DNA of 33,208 nt, taken from contig JAAYPV010000079.1 in assembly GCA_012519635.1 (NCBI GenBank), forward strand, positions 1 to 33,208. The letters are read 5' to 3'. Below are positions 16,027 through 23,382 of this stretch, piece after piece (position 1 is the stretch's first letter; the number at the start of each line of letters is the position of its first letter). The notes below the pieces were generated by a model, which did no database searches, was not told the origin of the DNA, and saw only the letters and a program-made list of their open reading frames with translations. The translations under genes were made by a program, and so were the position numbers. The DNA comes from Clostridiales bacterium. Lineage in GTDB: Bacteria; Bacillota; Clostridia; Oscillospirales; Ruminococcaceae.

Positions 16027-16470
16027 TCATTCACTTGATAAAATTTTAACATCTACAACGCCTGTAAGCTGTGAAATGCCTGCCTTAATCGTATAAATCT
16101 CATCCATTGAACCATTTAAACGCAAAGAAATGGTAACCGCTGCAACCCCATCAATCGGGATTGTCTGGTTAACTGTCAAAATATTTGCATTAAGCTGATG
16201 AAGTAAGACTAAAACACTTGACAATACTCCAGGTTCATCCTTAAGCTCTGCATAAATAGTAATAATCCTATTCGTAAACTCCTTGTCATAGGAATAAATC
16301 GAATCTTTATACTTATAAAATGCACTTCTGGAAATACCAACTCTTTTACACGCAGCAGCAGAGCTTTTTTCTTCCTTATTAGCAAGCAATTTCTTAACCT
16401 CAATAACTTTTGTAATAACCTCAGGAAGTACTTTTGAATCAACAAGAACAAGTTGTGGTTTTTCGTTCAT
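16027..16470 (-). CDS. UPF0735 (PheB-type) ACT-domain protein
   Basis: A 147-residue protein of the UPF0735/PheB family. Residues about 20-65 form a helical, helix-turn-helix-like region (A-C-K-R-V-G-I-S-R-S-A-F-Y-K-Y), and residues about 70-145 are an ACT domain (D-E-P-G-V-L-S-S-V-L), the type that binds amino acids. It heads the hom-thrB operon, so it probably senses an amino acid such as threonine, or less likely phenylalanine, and adjusts the pathway. Its exact function is not established for the family. The stop is 15 nt from the hom start. The promoter is at 16542-16571. Confidence 0.85.
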   Translation of the reverse strand: MNEKPQLVLVDSKVLPEVITKVIEVKKLLANKEEKSSAAACKRVGISRSAFYKYKDSIYSYDKEFTNRIITIYAELKDEPGVLSSVLVLLHQLNANILTVNQTIPIDGVAAVTISLRLNGSMDEIYTIKAGISQLTGVVDVKILSSE

Positions 16471-16541
16471 CGAAACAACACTCCGTCTTATAAATAATTA
16501 AATACAGTCCACCACACGAAAACAATTGTATTTCTGATATA

Positions 16542-16571
16542 ACTATACCACATTAAAATGAATTTTGTCAA
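16542..16571 (-). promoter_or_regulatory. Promoter of the ACT-hom-thrB operon
   Basis: On the minus strand TTGACA (16571-16566) and TATAGT (16547-16542) are 18 bp apart, giving a leader of about 65 nt with no terminator hairpin or T-box. Confidence 0.7.
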
Positions 16572-16680
16572 TACTTGTTTTGTGGATATATTTGTAAAGT
16601 GTTTTTATTCAACTGTAAACATCAGGCAAATATTAGCTTTCTTTTTATGTAACATAGTGATTAGTATCTAAAAGCTGCTC

Positions 16681-16720
16681 AAATTATTAATTCATTTTGT
16701 AGACACTTCTAAATTATTAA
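16681..16720. repeat. Two AAATTATTAA direct repeats before the glnN promoter
   Basis: The decamer occurs at 16681-16690 and again at 16711-16720, exactly 30 bp apart (about three helix turns), the second ending 7 bp before the -35 box. It could be an UP-element-like or regulator-binding pair. In DNA this AT-rich, chance is possible. Confidence 0.3.
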
Positions 16721-16727
16721 ATTACTA

Positions 16728-16756
16728 TTGACAAACCTATAAACATACTATAAAAT
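16728..16756 (+). promoter_or_regulatory. Promoter of glnN
   Basis: A perfect TTGACA (16728-16733) and TAAAAT (16751-16756) are 17 bp apart. Transcription would start near 16763, about 100 nt before the ATG. Confidence 0.65.
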
Positions 16757-16780
16757 AAAATTAAAATTAAATGTAAATAT

Positions 16781-16860
16781 CAGAAACAATGGCGTTTCAG
16801 TATGAGGCAATTCTCCTTGCCTTATATTTGAAACTCCTTTTATTTTAAGGAGGATTTTTT
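16781..16860 (+). promoter_or_regulatory. Attenuator-like leader of glnN
   Basis: Three segments compete. GAAAC (16783-16787) pairs with GTTTC (16794-16798) around a 6-base loop. GTTTCA (16794-16799) can instead pair with TGAAAC (16829-16834), enclosing a second perfect hairpin, AGGCAA/TTGCCT (16805-16822). CTCCTT (16834-16839) pairs with AAGGAG (16847-16852), followed directly by six T and the ATG, which makes a terminator that also hides the ribosome-binding site. The long hairpin and the terminator share C16834. This is a plausible RNA switch; the ligand or protein is unknown. Confidence 0.55.
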
Positions 16861-18963
16861 ATGTCCGAAACTGCTAAACAGCAAAATATCTCCGAATATT
16901 TTGGTTGCAATGTTTTTAATGAAACTGTAATGAGAGATAGACTCCCTAAAAAGGTTTATGAAGCTGTTATGAAAACCAAAAATTTAGGAACAGCTTTAGA
17001 TAACAGTGTTGCAGATATTGTTGCTAATGCTATGAAAGATTGGGCTGTTGAAAAAGGAGCTACTCATTATACACATTGGTTCCAGCCAATGACTGGTATT
17101 ACTGCTGAAAAGCATGACTCCTTCTTATCTGCTGCTGAAAACGGCAAAGCAATTCTTGACTTTTCAGGTAAGGAGCTTGTAAAGGGTGAACCGGATGCCT
17201 CCTCATTCCCATCTGGTGGATTAAGAGCAACATTTGAGGCAAGGGGTTACACTGCTTGGGACCCTACATCCAATGCCTTTATAAAGGATAATTCACTTTA
17301 TATCCCTACTGCATTCTGCTCATATACAGGTGAAATCCTTGATAAAAAAACTCCTCTTCTCCGCTCAATGGAGGTTATTAATCAGCAAGCCTTAAGAATT
17401 TTGAAGTTATTTGGAAATACTACTGCAACAAGAGTAATAACAACTGTTGGTGCTGAACAGGAATATTTCCTGATTGATAAGAAATTATTTGATCAGCGTA
17501 AAGACTTAGTGCTTACAGGCAGAACCCTTTTTGGAGCAAAGCCTCCTAAAGGACAGGAGCTTGAAGACCACTACTTTGGAAATATTAAAAAACGAGTTTC
17601 CGACTTTATGAAGGATTTGGACATGGAGCTTTGGAAACTCGGAGTTTATGCCAAAACTGAACACAATGAGGCTGCTCCTGCACAGCATGAGCTTGCTCCT
17701 TTATTTACTACTGCTAACATTGCTGCTGACCATAATCAGCTCACTATGGAATTGATGAAAAAAACAGCATTAAAGCATGGTCTGGTATGTCTGTTGCACG
17801 AAAAGCCTTTTGCTGGAGTTAATGGTTCAGGTAAGCATAATAATTGGTCACTATTGGCAAATGATGGGCAAAATCTTCTTGATCCGGGTGATACTCCACA
17901 AGAAAATCTTCAATTTCTCCTATTCCTATGTGCTATCATAAAGGCCGTTCATACTTATGCGCCACTTCTAAGGCTATCAGCTGCCAGCGCTGGAAATGAC
18001 CACCGTTTAGGTGCTAATGAGGCTCCTCCTGCTATCGTTTCTATTTTTATCGGAAGTAACCTAGAGGGCGTTCTTAATGCATTAGAAAAAGGTAAAACCT
18101 ATGTAGCACCAACTAATCAGGAATTTGTTATCGGTGTAGACGCACTACCAAACTTCCCTAAGGATACCACCGACAGAAACAGAACATCACCATTTGCATT
18201 TACAGGTAATAAATTTGAATACAGAATGCTTGGTTCTTCTGACTCAATTTCATGTGTTAACACCATTATCAATACCATTGTAGCACAGGTTCTTAGTGAA
18301 TTTGCAGACGAACTTGAACAAGCTGATAACTTTGAATCAGCATTGCGACAACTCATGGCAAGAACAATCAAAGAACATAAAAGCATTATCTTTAACGGCA
18401 ATGGCTATTCTGAGGAATGGATTGCTGAGGCTGAAAGACGAGGTTTGCCAAATCTTCCGACTACTGCTGATGCGTTGCCTCATTATTTAAAGGACGAATA
18501 TGTCAGCGTATTTGAAAAGTTTAAAATTTATACAAGGGCTGAGATAGCGTCAAGAACTGAAATTCTGCTTGATAATTACAATAAGGTTATAAACATTGAA
18601 GCGTTAACTATGCTGGATATGGCTAATAAGCAAATTTTACCTGCTGCTATAAAGTATACAAAAGAATTATGTGATACTGTAATTGCAAAGAAAGCCATTG
18701 GTATTGAAGGTGGTGCAGAAGAAAAGCTAGTACGCAGACTTTCTGATATCACAAACAGCTTGGATGAAGCGATTTCCGTTCTAAACCAAAAAATAATAGA
18801 TTCAAAAAATTGCAATGGCTCACAGGAATTATCCATGTTCTGTAAAAATGAAATACTTCCTAGCATGCAGTCATTGAGAGCTTTAGCAGATGAGCTAGAA
18901 ACTATTATACCTGATACATTATGGCCTTTCCCAACATATTTAGAATTATTATTTATGATTTAA
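16861..18963 (+). CDS. glnN: Type III glutamine synthetase
   Basis: A 700-residue glutamine synthetase of the large GSIII class, which joins ammonia and glutamate using ATP in the cytoplasm. The length of about 700 separates it from GSI (about 450). Visible family segments are [15 protein letters not shown] near residue 120, the active-site region with V-G-A-E-Q-E-Y-F-L and [13 protein letters not shown], and [10 protein letters not shown] near 320. It is monocistronic, with a strong terminator behind. Control appears to act through the leader at 16781-16860. No GlnR, PII or GOGAT gene is in the window. Confidence 0.96.
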   Translation: MSETAKQQNISEYFGCNVFNETVMRDRLPKKVYEAVMKTKNLGTALDNSVADIVANAMKDWAVEKGATHYTHWFQPMTGITAEKHDSFLSAAENGKAILDFSGKELVKGEPDASSFPSGGLRATFEARGYTAWDPTSNAFIKDNSLYIPTAFCSYTGEILDKKTPLLRSMEVINQQALRILKLFGNTTATRVITTVGAEQEYFLIDKKLFDQRKDLVLTGRTLFGAKPPKGQELEDHYFGNIKKRVSDFMKDLDMELWKLGVYAKTEHNEAAPAQHELAPLFTTANIAADHNQLTMELMKKTALKHGLVCLLHEKPFAGVNGSGKHNNWSLLANDGQNLLDPGDTPQENLQFLLFLCAIIKAVHTYAPLLRLSAASAGNDHRLGANEAPPAIVSIFIGSNLEGVLNALEKGKTYVAPTNQEFVIGVDALPNFPKDTTDRNRTSPFAFTGNKFEYRMLGSSDSISCVNTIINTIVAQVLSEFADELEQADNFESALRQLMARTIKEHKSIIFNGNGYSEEWIAEAERRGLPNLPTTADALPHYLKDEYVSVFEKFKIYTRAEIASRTEILLDNYNKVINIEALTMLDMANKQILPAAIKYTKELCDTVIAKKAIGIEGGAEEKLVRRLSDITNSLDEAISVLNQKIIDSKNCNGSQELSMFCKNEILPSMQSLRALADELETIIPDTLWPFPTYLELLFMI

Positions 18964-18975
18964 GTCTACTTAAAG

Positions 18976-19014
18976 AAATTCACTCTGGTCCGTCATAGGA
19001 GCAGAGTGAATTTT
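18976..19014 (+). terminator. Terminator after glnN
   Basis: AAATTCACTCTG (18976-18987) pairs perfectly with CAGAGTGAATTT (19002-19013), with a 14-nt loop and a short T tail. Confidence 0.8.
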
Positions 19015-19070
19015 ATTGTCTAAACCAACCAAAATACAACAGTGTAAAGAAATGATTTTACATTAAAACA

Positions 19071-19104
19071 AAAAAAGAGAACTTATCTATAAAAGATAAG
19101 TTCT
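19071..19104 (-). terminator. Terminator of the first AbrB-like gene
   Basis: AGAACTTATCT (19078-19088) and AGATAAGTTCT (19094-19104) form an 11-bp stem with a 5-nt loop. On the minus strand it is followed by C and seven T. Confidence 0.85.
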
Positions 19105-19139
19105 AAAGAAATAAAACTCAACGTACAATAATTTTGAAA

Positions 19140-19382
19140 CTATTCTTCTTTTAGTTCCTTCATGCAAACTGCACAAACACACTTAGTTTTAAAGTCGCCT
19201 AAATCTTCGTTGCTTCCACAAAATACGCATGAAGATTTATACTTCTTAAGTATGATTGAATCCTGGTCTACATAAATTTCCAAAGCGTCCTTTTCAGCAA
19301 TATCAAGTGTTCGTCTTAACTCAATTGGTAGAACAATTCTACCTAATTCATCGATTTTTCTTACGATTCCTGTTGATTTCAT
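19140..19382 (-). CDS. AbrB-family transcriptional regulator with zinc-ribbon tail (copy 1)
   Basis: An 80-residue protein. Residues 1-48 form the swapped-hairpin AbrB/SpoVT DNA-binding domain with the hallmark D-E-L-G-R-I-V-L-P and E-L-R-R-T-L. Residues 52-73 carry C52-x2-C55 and C70-x2-C73, with an extra C68, likely a zinc knuckle or ribbon. The family governs transition-state and sporulation genes in Firmicutes. A paralogue with the same architecture lies at 22344-22589. It is divergent from spmA and monocistronic, with its own promoter and terminator. GGAGGAG precedes the ATG. The target genes are unknown. Confidence 0.9.
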   Translation of the reverse strand: MKSTGIVRKIDELGRIVLPIELRRTLDIAEKDALEIYVDQDSIILKKYKSSCVFCGSNEDLGDFKTKCVCAVCMKELKEE

Positions 19383-19452
19383 TTAAACTCCTCCTATCCT
19401 ATTATAATATTCATATTGAGTTTTTCGTACATAGTTTCCATTTACTACATCA

Positions 19453-19482
19453 AGTATACATCTTTTCGACCTATTTTGTCAA
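19453..19482 (-). promoter_or_regulatory. Promoter of AbrB-like copy 1
   Basis: On the minus strand TTGACA (19482-19477) and TATACT (19458-19453) are 18 bp apart. Confidence 0.7.
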
Positions 19483-19654
19483 GCATTTTTACGGAATTTT
19501 TTAAAGTTTTAAATATTTTACCATTTATGCAATATTTTAAAGTTATTTTGTGCATTTTTCATATATTTTAAACAATTATATCAGCATTTTCACTATAACA
19601 GTTTAAACTAACAACAGTTAAAAGCGAATATACATAACGGAGTGTGTATAAAAA

Positions 19655-20239
19655 ATGATGAAATTTGTATTCGGATTCATGATAATTGTCTCTATATTTT
19701 TTGGTATAGTATCTGGAAATATTGATGAAGTATCCAACGCTGTATTACAAGAAGGTGTAAATGCTATTGAACTGTCACTATATATGATTGGCGGGATGTG
19801 CGTCTGGGGAGGCATTTTAAAAATTGCTGATAAAGCTGATATAACAAAGATGTTATCCTCCCTGTTTAAACCAATAGCAAAGCTGTTGTTCAAAGACCTT
19901 AACTTTAACGGCAAAGCATATAAGGCTATTTCAATGAATGTTATAGCAAATATACTTGGATTAGGTAATGCCGCTACTCCTTTCGGACTGGAGGCAATGA
20001 AGGAGCTTGAGAAGGAGGAAAAAACATCAGGTACCGCGTCTGACAACATGGTTATATTTACAGTATTAAACACAGCCTCTATAACACTGATACCGACTAC
20101 TGTCGCTATGCTTAGGCTTAAGCATGGCTCTCCTTATCCTCTTGATGTCCTTCCTTTAATTCTGTTAAATTCACTAATTTCATTAACAGTTGCAATTACA
20201 CTTGCAAAAATAATAAATTCGATAAGGAGTAGGAAATGA
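19655..20239 (+). CDS. spmA: Spore maturation protein A
   Basis: A 194-residue membrane protein of the SpmA/nucleoside-recognition (Gate) family. About four to five hydrophobic segments are visible, and the conserved G-L-G-N-A-A-T-P-F-G-L-E-A-M-K loop is at about residues 105-120. In Bacillus, SpmA and SpmB in the forespore are needed for spore core dehydration and heat resistance. The stop overlaps the spmB ATG by 4 nt (ATGA), so translation is coupled. The next codon is also Met, so the start could be either ATG. I found no convincing sigma-A promoter in the 270 bp upstream, which fits use of a sporulation sigma factor, but I could not assign one. Confidence 0.93.
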   Translation: MMKFVFGFMIIVSIFFGIVSGNIDEVSNAVLQEGVNAIELSLYMIGGMCVWGGILKIADKADITKMLSSLFKPIAKLLFKDLNFNGKAYKAISMNVIANILGLGNAATPFGLEAMKELEKEEKTSGTASDNMVIFTVLNTASITLIPTTVAMLRLKHGSPYPLDVLPLILLNSLISLTVAITLAKIINSIRSRK

Positions 20240-20757
20240 ATTTATCATCATATATATTACCCATTTTTATAGGATTAATACTTATTATAGGATTAATTAA
20301 AAAAGTTGATGTTTTTAGTGAATTTATTGAAGGTGCAAAGGAAAACCTAAAGGTTGGGGTGGAAATAATGCCCACCCTAATTGCACTAATGACTGCAATT
20401 GGAATGTTTAAGGCGTCGGGCGGATTGGAGCTGATAACTACCACAGTAGCACCTATAATTCACAAACTGGGATTTCCAGCCGAATGTGTTGCACTGGCAC
20501 TTATCCGACCTATCTCAGGCAGTGGCGGTTTAGCAGTCTTTGAATCAATACTAAATGATTACGGTCCAGACAGCTTTGCAGGACGCGTTGCAAGCGTTAT
20601 GATGGGCTCAACTGAAACTACATTTTATACCATAGCAGTATATTACAGTGTAACTAAAGTGAAAAAAACACGCCATACTTTATTATGCTCATTATCCGGA
20701 GATTTAACAGGTTTTATTTTCAGTGCACTGCTTGTGAGGTTGTTTTTTGTCATATAA
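20236..20757 (+). CDS. spmB: Spore maturation protein B
   Basis: A 173-residue partner of SpmA in the same nucleoside-recognition/Gate family. Conserved segments are G-A-K-E-N-L-K-V-G near residue 35, R-P-I-S-G-S-G-G near 93-100 and G-S-T-E-T-T-F-Y-T near 130, with four or so membrane helices. Its ATG lies inside the spmA stop (ATGA), with GGAG upstream inside spmA. Presence of the pair is the main evidence that this organism can form spores. No hairpin terminator is visible before the tRNA promoter. Confidence 0.94.
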   Translation: MNLSSYILPIFIGLILIIGLIKKVDVFSEFIEGAKENLKVGVEIMPTLIALMTAIGMFKASGGLELITTTVAPIIHKLGFPAECVALALIRPISGSGGLAVFESILNDYGPDSFAGRVASVMMGSTETTFYTIAVYYSVTKVKKTRHTLLCSLSGDLTGFIFSALLVRLFFVI

Positions 20758-20830
20758 CTATATAAATGTCCACATAATAATGTCTAAAACCTGCAAAATA
20801 AATAATAATTTAAAAAAATTAAAAAAAGTA

Positions 20831-20859
20831 TTGACATTGAAATTATTATTTGATATAAT
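20831..20859 (+). promoter_or_regulatory. Promoter of tRNA-Lys
   Basis: A perfect TTGACA (20831-20836) and a perfect TATAAT (20854-20859) are 17 bp apart, a full consensus match as expected for a stable-RNA gene. The start is about 40 nt before the mature tRNA. Confidence 0.85.
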
Positions 20860-20903
20860 GAACAATGTTGTCAGGGTTAAAACAGCTTTGGCACAGCAGG
20901 TTT

Positions 20904-20979
20904 GAGACATTAGCTCAGCTGGCAGAGCATACGCCTTTTAAGCGTAGGGTCGAGGGTTCGAATCCCTCATGTCTCACCA
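20904..20979 (+). tRNA. tRNA-Lys (UUU)
   Basis: 76 nt. The acceptor stem GAGACAT (20904-20910) pairs with ATGTCTC, followed by A and an encoded CCA. It has a TAGCTCAGCTGG D-arm and a GGTTCGAATCC T-arm. The anticodon stem ACGC/GCGT carries the loop C-T-TTT-A-A, anticodon TTT. Free-standing, with its own promoter and terminator. Confidence 0.97.
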
Positions 20980-21002
20980 TAATATAATATGGTGATGCTC
21001 TT

Positions 21003-21037
21003 AGCAAACCTTGATTATTATCAGGGTTTGCTTTTTG
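21003..21037 (+). terminator. Terminator after tRNA-Lys
   Basis: AGCAAACC (21003-21010) pairs with GGTTTGCT (21024-21031), extended by TTGAT/ATCAG inside, then five T. Confidence 0.85.
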
Positions 21038-21111
21038 TTTAAAGCTTAAATCCTCAGCAGGTGTTTTTGTTATCAGTAATGAAACAAAAGCTTTTCCCCT
21101 AATATATTTTT

Positions 21112-21141
21112 AAAGCACTTATATTTTATAAGTGCTTTTTT
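21112..21141 (+). terminator. Second hairpin terminator downstream of tRNA-Lys
   Basis: AAAGCACTTAT (21112-21122) and ATAAGTGCTTT (21128-21138) form an 11-bp stem with a 5-nt loop, followed by T. No gene lies between it and the tRNA terminator, so it may be a backup terminator or the end of an unseen small RNA from 21040 onward. Confidence 0.65.
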
Positions 21142-21146
21142 AAATA

Positions 21147-21185
21147 GAAAAAATCCACAAATTGCAAAAGTATGCTTGTGGATTT
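21147..21185 (-). terminator. Terminator of the unknown membrane-protein gene
   Basis: AAATCCACAA (21151-21160) and TTGTGGATTT (21176-21185) form a 10-bp stem. On the minus strand it is followed by T, as suits the leftward gene ending at 21206. Confidence 0.75.
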
Positions 21186-21205
21186 ATTTTCATAATATCG
21201 CAATG

Positions 21206-22135
21206 CTAAAAAATAATCTTTCTATTTGAAATATCAAAGCTCTCATCAAGAATTGCAGTAAAGTATCTAAACCTCACTTCACCATCAATATACATGACAT
21301 CGCCCTCTTCTGGAACTCCCAATAATTCGTAATCCTTTGCAGTCAACTCTCTTAAATAAACCTTATCCGTTTCCTTTCGATTTATTTTCTTTAACTGCTC
21401 CTTGCTTAAATACAATTGAAGTTCCGGATTTAAACTAAGTAGATGCGCAACTATATTATCACGTTTTTCAATACGCCATTCAATCTGTAAATCATACCCG
21501 CTTTTCCTGCCGATACTATTATCAACATATACCTTTACCTTATATCCCTTTGCCTCAAATGTTACAAAATCATTTGAAATATCGTAATCATTCGGCTCTA
21601 CATATACCCTAGTACCTAAGGTCGAATTTGAATCAGCGTCCGTAACATAACAGCGATAGGAACCTGTTTGCGATATTATATGGCTTCGTATAACCTTTTC
21701 TTTATAATCAGTTGAAAAAAGCGTTGTAAGTAAAAAATATCCCAGCGCGCCAAAGATATAAAACAATAAAAAAATCGTACCAAGAATAGTCTTGGTTTTC
21801 TCCGTTGCTCCACACACAAAAAACATTACTATAACCATTGTGCAGATTGGAATAATTATTACCCATTCACCAAAATAAAACAAAATTATCGGCAAAATCG
21901 CCGGCATCATAAGCATTGTAATAACTCGGGTAACTACTTCTTTTCGTGTATAAATCATAATTGTACCAAAAAAAAGTGTAATCCCTAGCAATAACATGGA
22001 AAAGGATATTTTATCCTCTAACGCAACAGTATAGAACAGTGAAAAAAACGAAAAAGCATAAACAATTATAGCGTAAAATATGCTAAAAAAAGAGAAAATA
22101 TGTTTTGTCCATGCATTGTCAAGAATTTTTTTCAT
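21206..22135 (-). CDS. Membrane protein of unknown function
   Basis: A 309-residue protein that I do not recognise. The N-terminal half has about five hydrophobic segments (roughly residues 12-36, 44-62, 70-90, 93-112 and 116-138). The remaining 170 residues are soluble and rich in beta-type stretches and charged residues (K-V-I-R-S-H-I-I, Y-R-C-Y-V-T-D-A-D-S-N-S, then a helical segment with L-S-K-E-Q-L-K-K-I and Y-E-L-L-G-V-P-E-E-G-D). There is no signal-peptide cleavage site or lipobox. AGGAGGGG precedes the ATG at good spacing, and the gene has its own promoter and terminator, so it is real and expressed alone. It could be a small-molecule or stress sensor; that is only a guess. Confidence 0.75.
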   Translation of the reverse strand: MKKILDNAWTKHIFSFFSIFYAIIVYAFSFFSLFYTVALEDKISFSMLLLGITLFFGTIMIYTRKEVVTRVITMLMMPAILPIILFYFGEWVIIIPICTMVIVMFFVCGATEKTKTILGTIFLLFYIFGALGYFLLTTLFSTDYKEKVIRSHIISQTGSYRCYVTDADSNSTLGTRVYVEPNDYDISNDFVTFEAKGYKVKVYVDNSIGRKSGYDLQIEWRIEKRDNIVAHLLSLNPELQLYLSKEQLKKINRKETDKVYLRELTAKDYELLGVPEEGDVMYIDGEVRFRYFTAILDESFDISNRKIIF

Positions 22136-22174
22136 TTCGTTCCCCTCCTTTTGTCAGACTCCGTAAACATTTTA

Positions 22175-22203
22175 ATTATATCACTTCTCATTCCATTTTA
22201 CAA
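22175..22203 (-). promoter_or_regulatory. Promoter of the unknown membrane-protein gene
   Basis: On the minus strand TTGTAA (22203-22198) and a perfect TATAAT (22180-22175) are 17 bp apart. Confidence 0.6.
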
Positions 22204-22249
22204 GTAAAAAAAGAATTTTATTGTGGTATATTTTAAATTTATCAGAAAT

Positions 22250-22285
22250 AAAAACCCATATTTCATCAACTTGAAATATGAGTTT
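22250..22285 (-). terminator. Terminator of AbrB-like copy 2
   Basis: AAACCCATATTTCA (22252-22265) pairs with TGAAATATGAGTTT (22272-22285) with one mismatched or wobble pair and a 6-nt loop. On the minus strand it is followed by a T-rich tail. Confidence 0.8.
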
Positions 22286-22343
22286 GAAAGTTAATTCGAT
22301 TTTATATTTTAATTATGTAGTTATGTAAAATACTCAATGGATT

Positions 22344-22589
22344 TTAGACTTTGCTTTTCAATTCTCTCATGCAATCAGCACAAACATATTTTTCTTTAAA
22401 TTCACCAATTGATTCAGAGCTTCCGCAGAATGTACAGTTAGGAGTATATTTTTTAACGATAATATACTCATTATCAGTATAAATTTCTATTGGGTCCTTA
22501 ACGTCAATCTCCATAGTTCGTCTTAATTCCTTAGGTAAGACAATTCTTCCCAATTCATCAACTCTTCTGACAATACCTGTTCTTTTCAT
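22344..22589 (-). CDS. AbrB-family transcriptional regulator with zinc-ribbon tail (copy 2)
   Basis: An 81-residue paralogue of the gene at 19140-19382, about two-thirds identical by eye over its length. The AbrB hairpin (D-E-L-G-R-I-V-L-P, E-L-R-R-T-M) is at residues 1-48, and C52-x2-C55 and C70-x2-C73 form the likely zinc site; the extra C68 of copy 1 is Tyr here, so C68 is probably not a ligand. It has its own promoter and terminator. AGGAAGC stands before the ATG, a weaker ribosome-binding site than in copy 1. Two similar AbrB proteins could form mixed complexes or act at different growth phases. Confidence 0.9.
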   Translation of the reverse strand: MKRTGIVRRVDELGRIVLPKELRRTMEIDVKDPIEIYTDNEYIIVKKYTPNCTFCGSSESIGEFKEKYVCADCMRELKSKV

Positions 22590-22702
22590 GAGCTTCCTCC
22601 CAAAAATTGTTTTGACAATAAAGTACCTTTAAATGTAAATATCCGTTAGATTATTAACCCAATTAAATGGTTAAAAATAATGATATTAGTATTTTTTATT
22701 AT

Positions 22703-22732
22703 ATTATATCATATAAATTGTATTTATGTCAA
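22703..22732 (-). promoter_or_regulatory. Promoter of AbrB-like copy 2
   Basis: On the minus strand TTGACA (22732-22727) and TATAAT (22708-22703) are 18 bp apart, leaving a leader of about 105 nt. Confidence 0.75.
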
Positions 22733-22876
22733 GTCTTTGAATGTGTTAGTATTTATTCTTTTGTTTTTGCAAAATATGATTTCTTTGAAAAATAATATAA
22801 ATACCCATGAATTCCAGTATAAATGCATTTGATGTATAGAATAAGCATAAATTTGTTAAAAAAATTGAAAAAAGCA

Positions 22877-22905
22877 TTTACAAAGTAGAATTGTTGTGCT
22901 ATAAT
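22877..22905 (+). promoter_or_regulatory. Promoter of rpsO
   Basis: TTTACA (22877-22882) and TATAAT (22900-22905) are 17 bp apart, with an extended -10 TG. Confidence 0.65.
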
Positions 22906-22915
22906 ATATTCATTC

Positions 22916-22985
22916 CGTTTACTTGGATTAAGGATTAAGCCTTGTTTAAAAGGAGTTTACCTGCCTTATTCTAAGTTAATGGTGA
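22916..22985 (+). promoter_or_regulatory. Probable S15 autoregulatory leader
   Basis: Between promoter and start, ACTTGGATTAAGG (about 22920-22932) can pair with CCTTATTCTAAGTT (about 22965-22978), with two mismatches, enclosing a smaller AAGG/CCTT hairpin. This is the multi-helix shape expected where S15 represses its own mRNA by mimicking its 16S rRNA site. Leaders of this kind are known for rpsO in Bacillus/Geobacillus. The assignment is from position and pairing only. Confidence 0.4.
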
Positions 22986-23007
22986 ATAATTTAAAAGAGG
23001 TGAAATT

Positions 23008-23274
23008 ATGCTACAAAAAAGTGAAAAGGCTGCAATTATTGAAGCAAATCGCACTCATGAAAATGATACAGGTTCTCCTGAGGTTCAGATTGCAATCCTT
23101 ACAAAGAGAATCAATGATTTGACTGAACATCTAAAGGTTCACAAAAAGGACCATCATTCTCGCAGAGGCTTGCTTAAAATGGTTGGTCACAGGCGTAACC
23201 TTCTACAGTATCTAATGAAGAAGGATATTAACAGATACCGCGAAATTATCGCTAAGCTTGGTATTCGTAAGTAA
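23008..23274 (+). CDS. rpsO: 30S ribosomal protein S15
   Basis: An 88-residue S15, exact family length, binding the central domain of 16S rRNA in the small subunit. Hallmarks are [27 protein letters not shown] and the R-R-N-L-L-Q-Y-L segment. AGAGGTG is 7 nt from the ATG. It is followed by pnp, the classic rpsO-pnp order, and preceded by a leader that may be S15-regulated. Confidence 0.97.
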   Translation: MLQKSEKAAIIEANRTHENDTGSPEVQIAILTKRINDLTEHLKVHKKDHHSRRGLLKMVGHRRNLLQYLMKKDINRYREIIAKLGIRK

Positions 23275-23282
23275 AATTTTGC

Positions 23283-23319
23283 AAAGGCAGTTGGGAATTT
23301 TTCCTTTCTGCCTTTTCAG
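23283..23319 (+). terminator. Weak hairpin between rpsO and pnp
   Basis: AAAGGCAG (23283-23290) pairs with CTGCCTTT (23308-23315), with further GGAA/TTCC pairing inside. The T run after it is short (four). It may be a partial terminator or a processing site in a longer rpsO-pnp transcript. Confidence 0.45.
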
Positions 23320-23382
23320 CGTATCTGACATATGTAAATAGGTAATAATTTTTAATAATGTTTGTAATAAATACGGGCATTA

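Noticed and set aside
16571-16760. GlnR-type operator (TGTNA-N7-TNACA) near glnN
   Set aside because: Several TGTAA half-sites occur but none has the second half at the right distance.
16781-16860. A standard ANTAR dual-hairpin target before glnN
   Set aside because: The first loop (AATGGC) fits the A1/G4 rule but the second (TTCTCC) does not; kept only as a possible variant.
19500-19655. A sigma-E or sigma-G promoter for spmA
   Set aside because: CATATATT resembles a sigma-E -10 but no matching -35 lies 14-16 bp upstream, so I did not annotate it.
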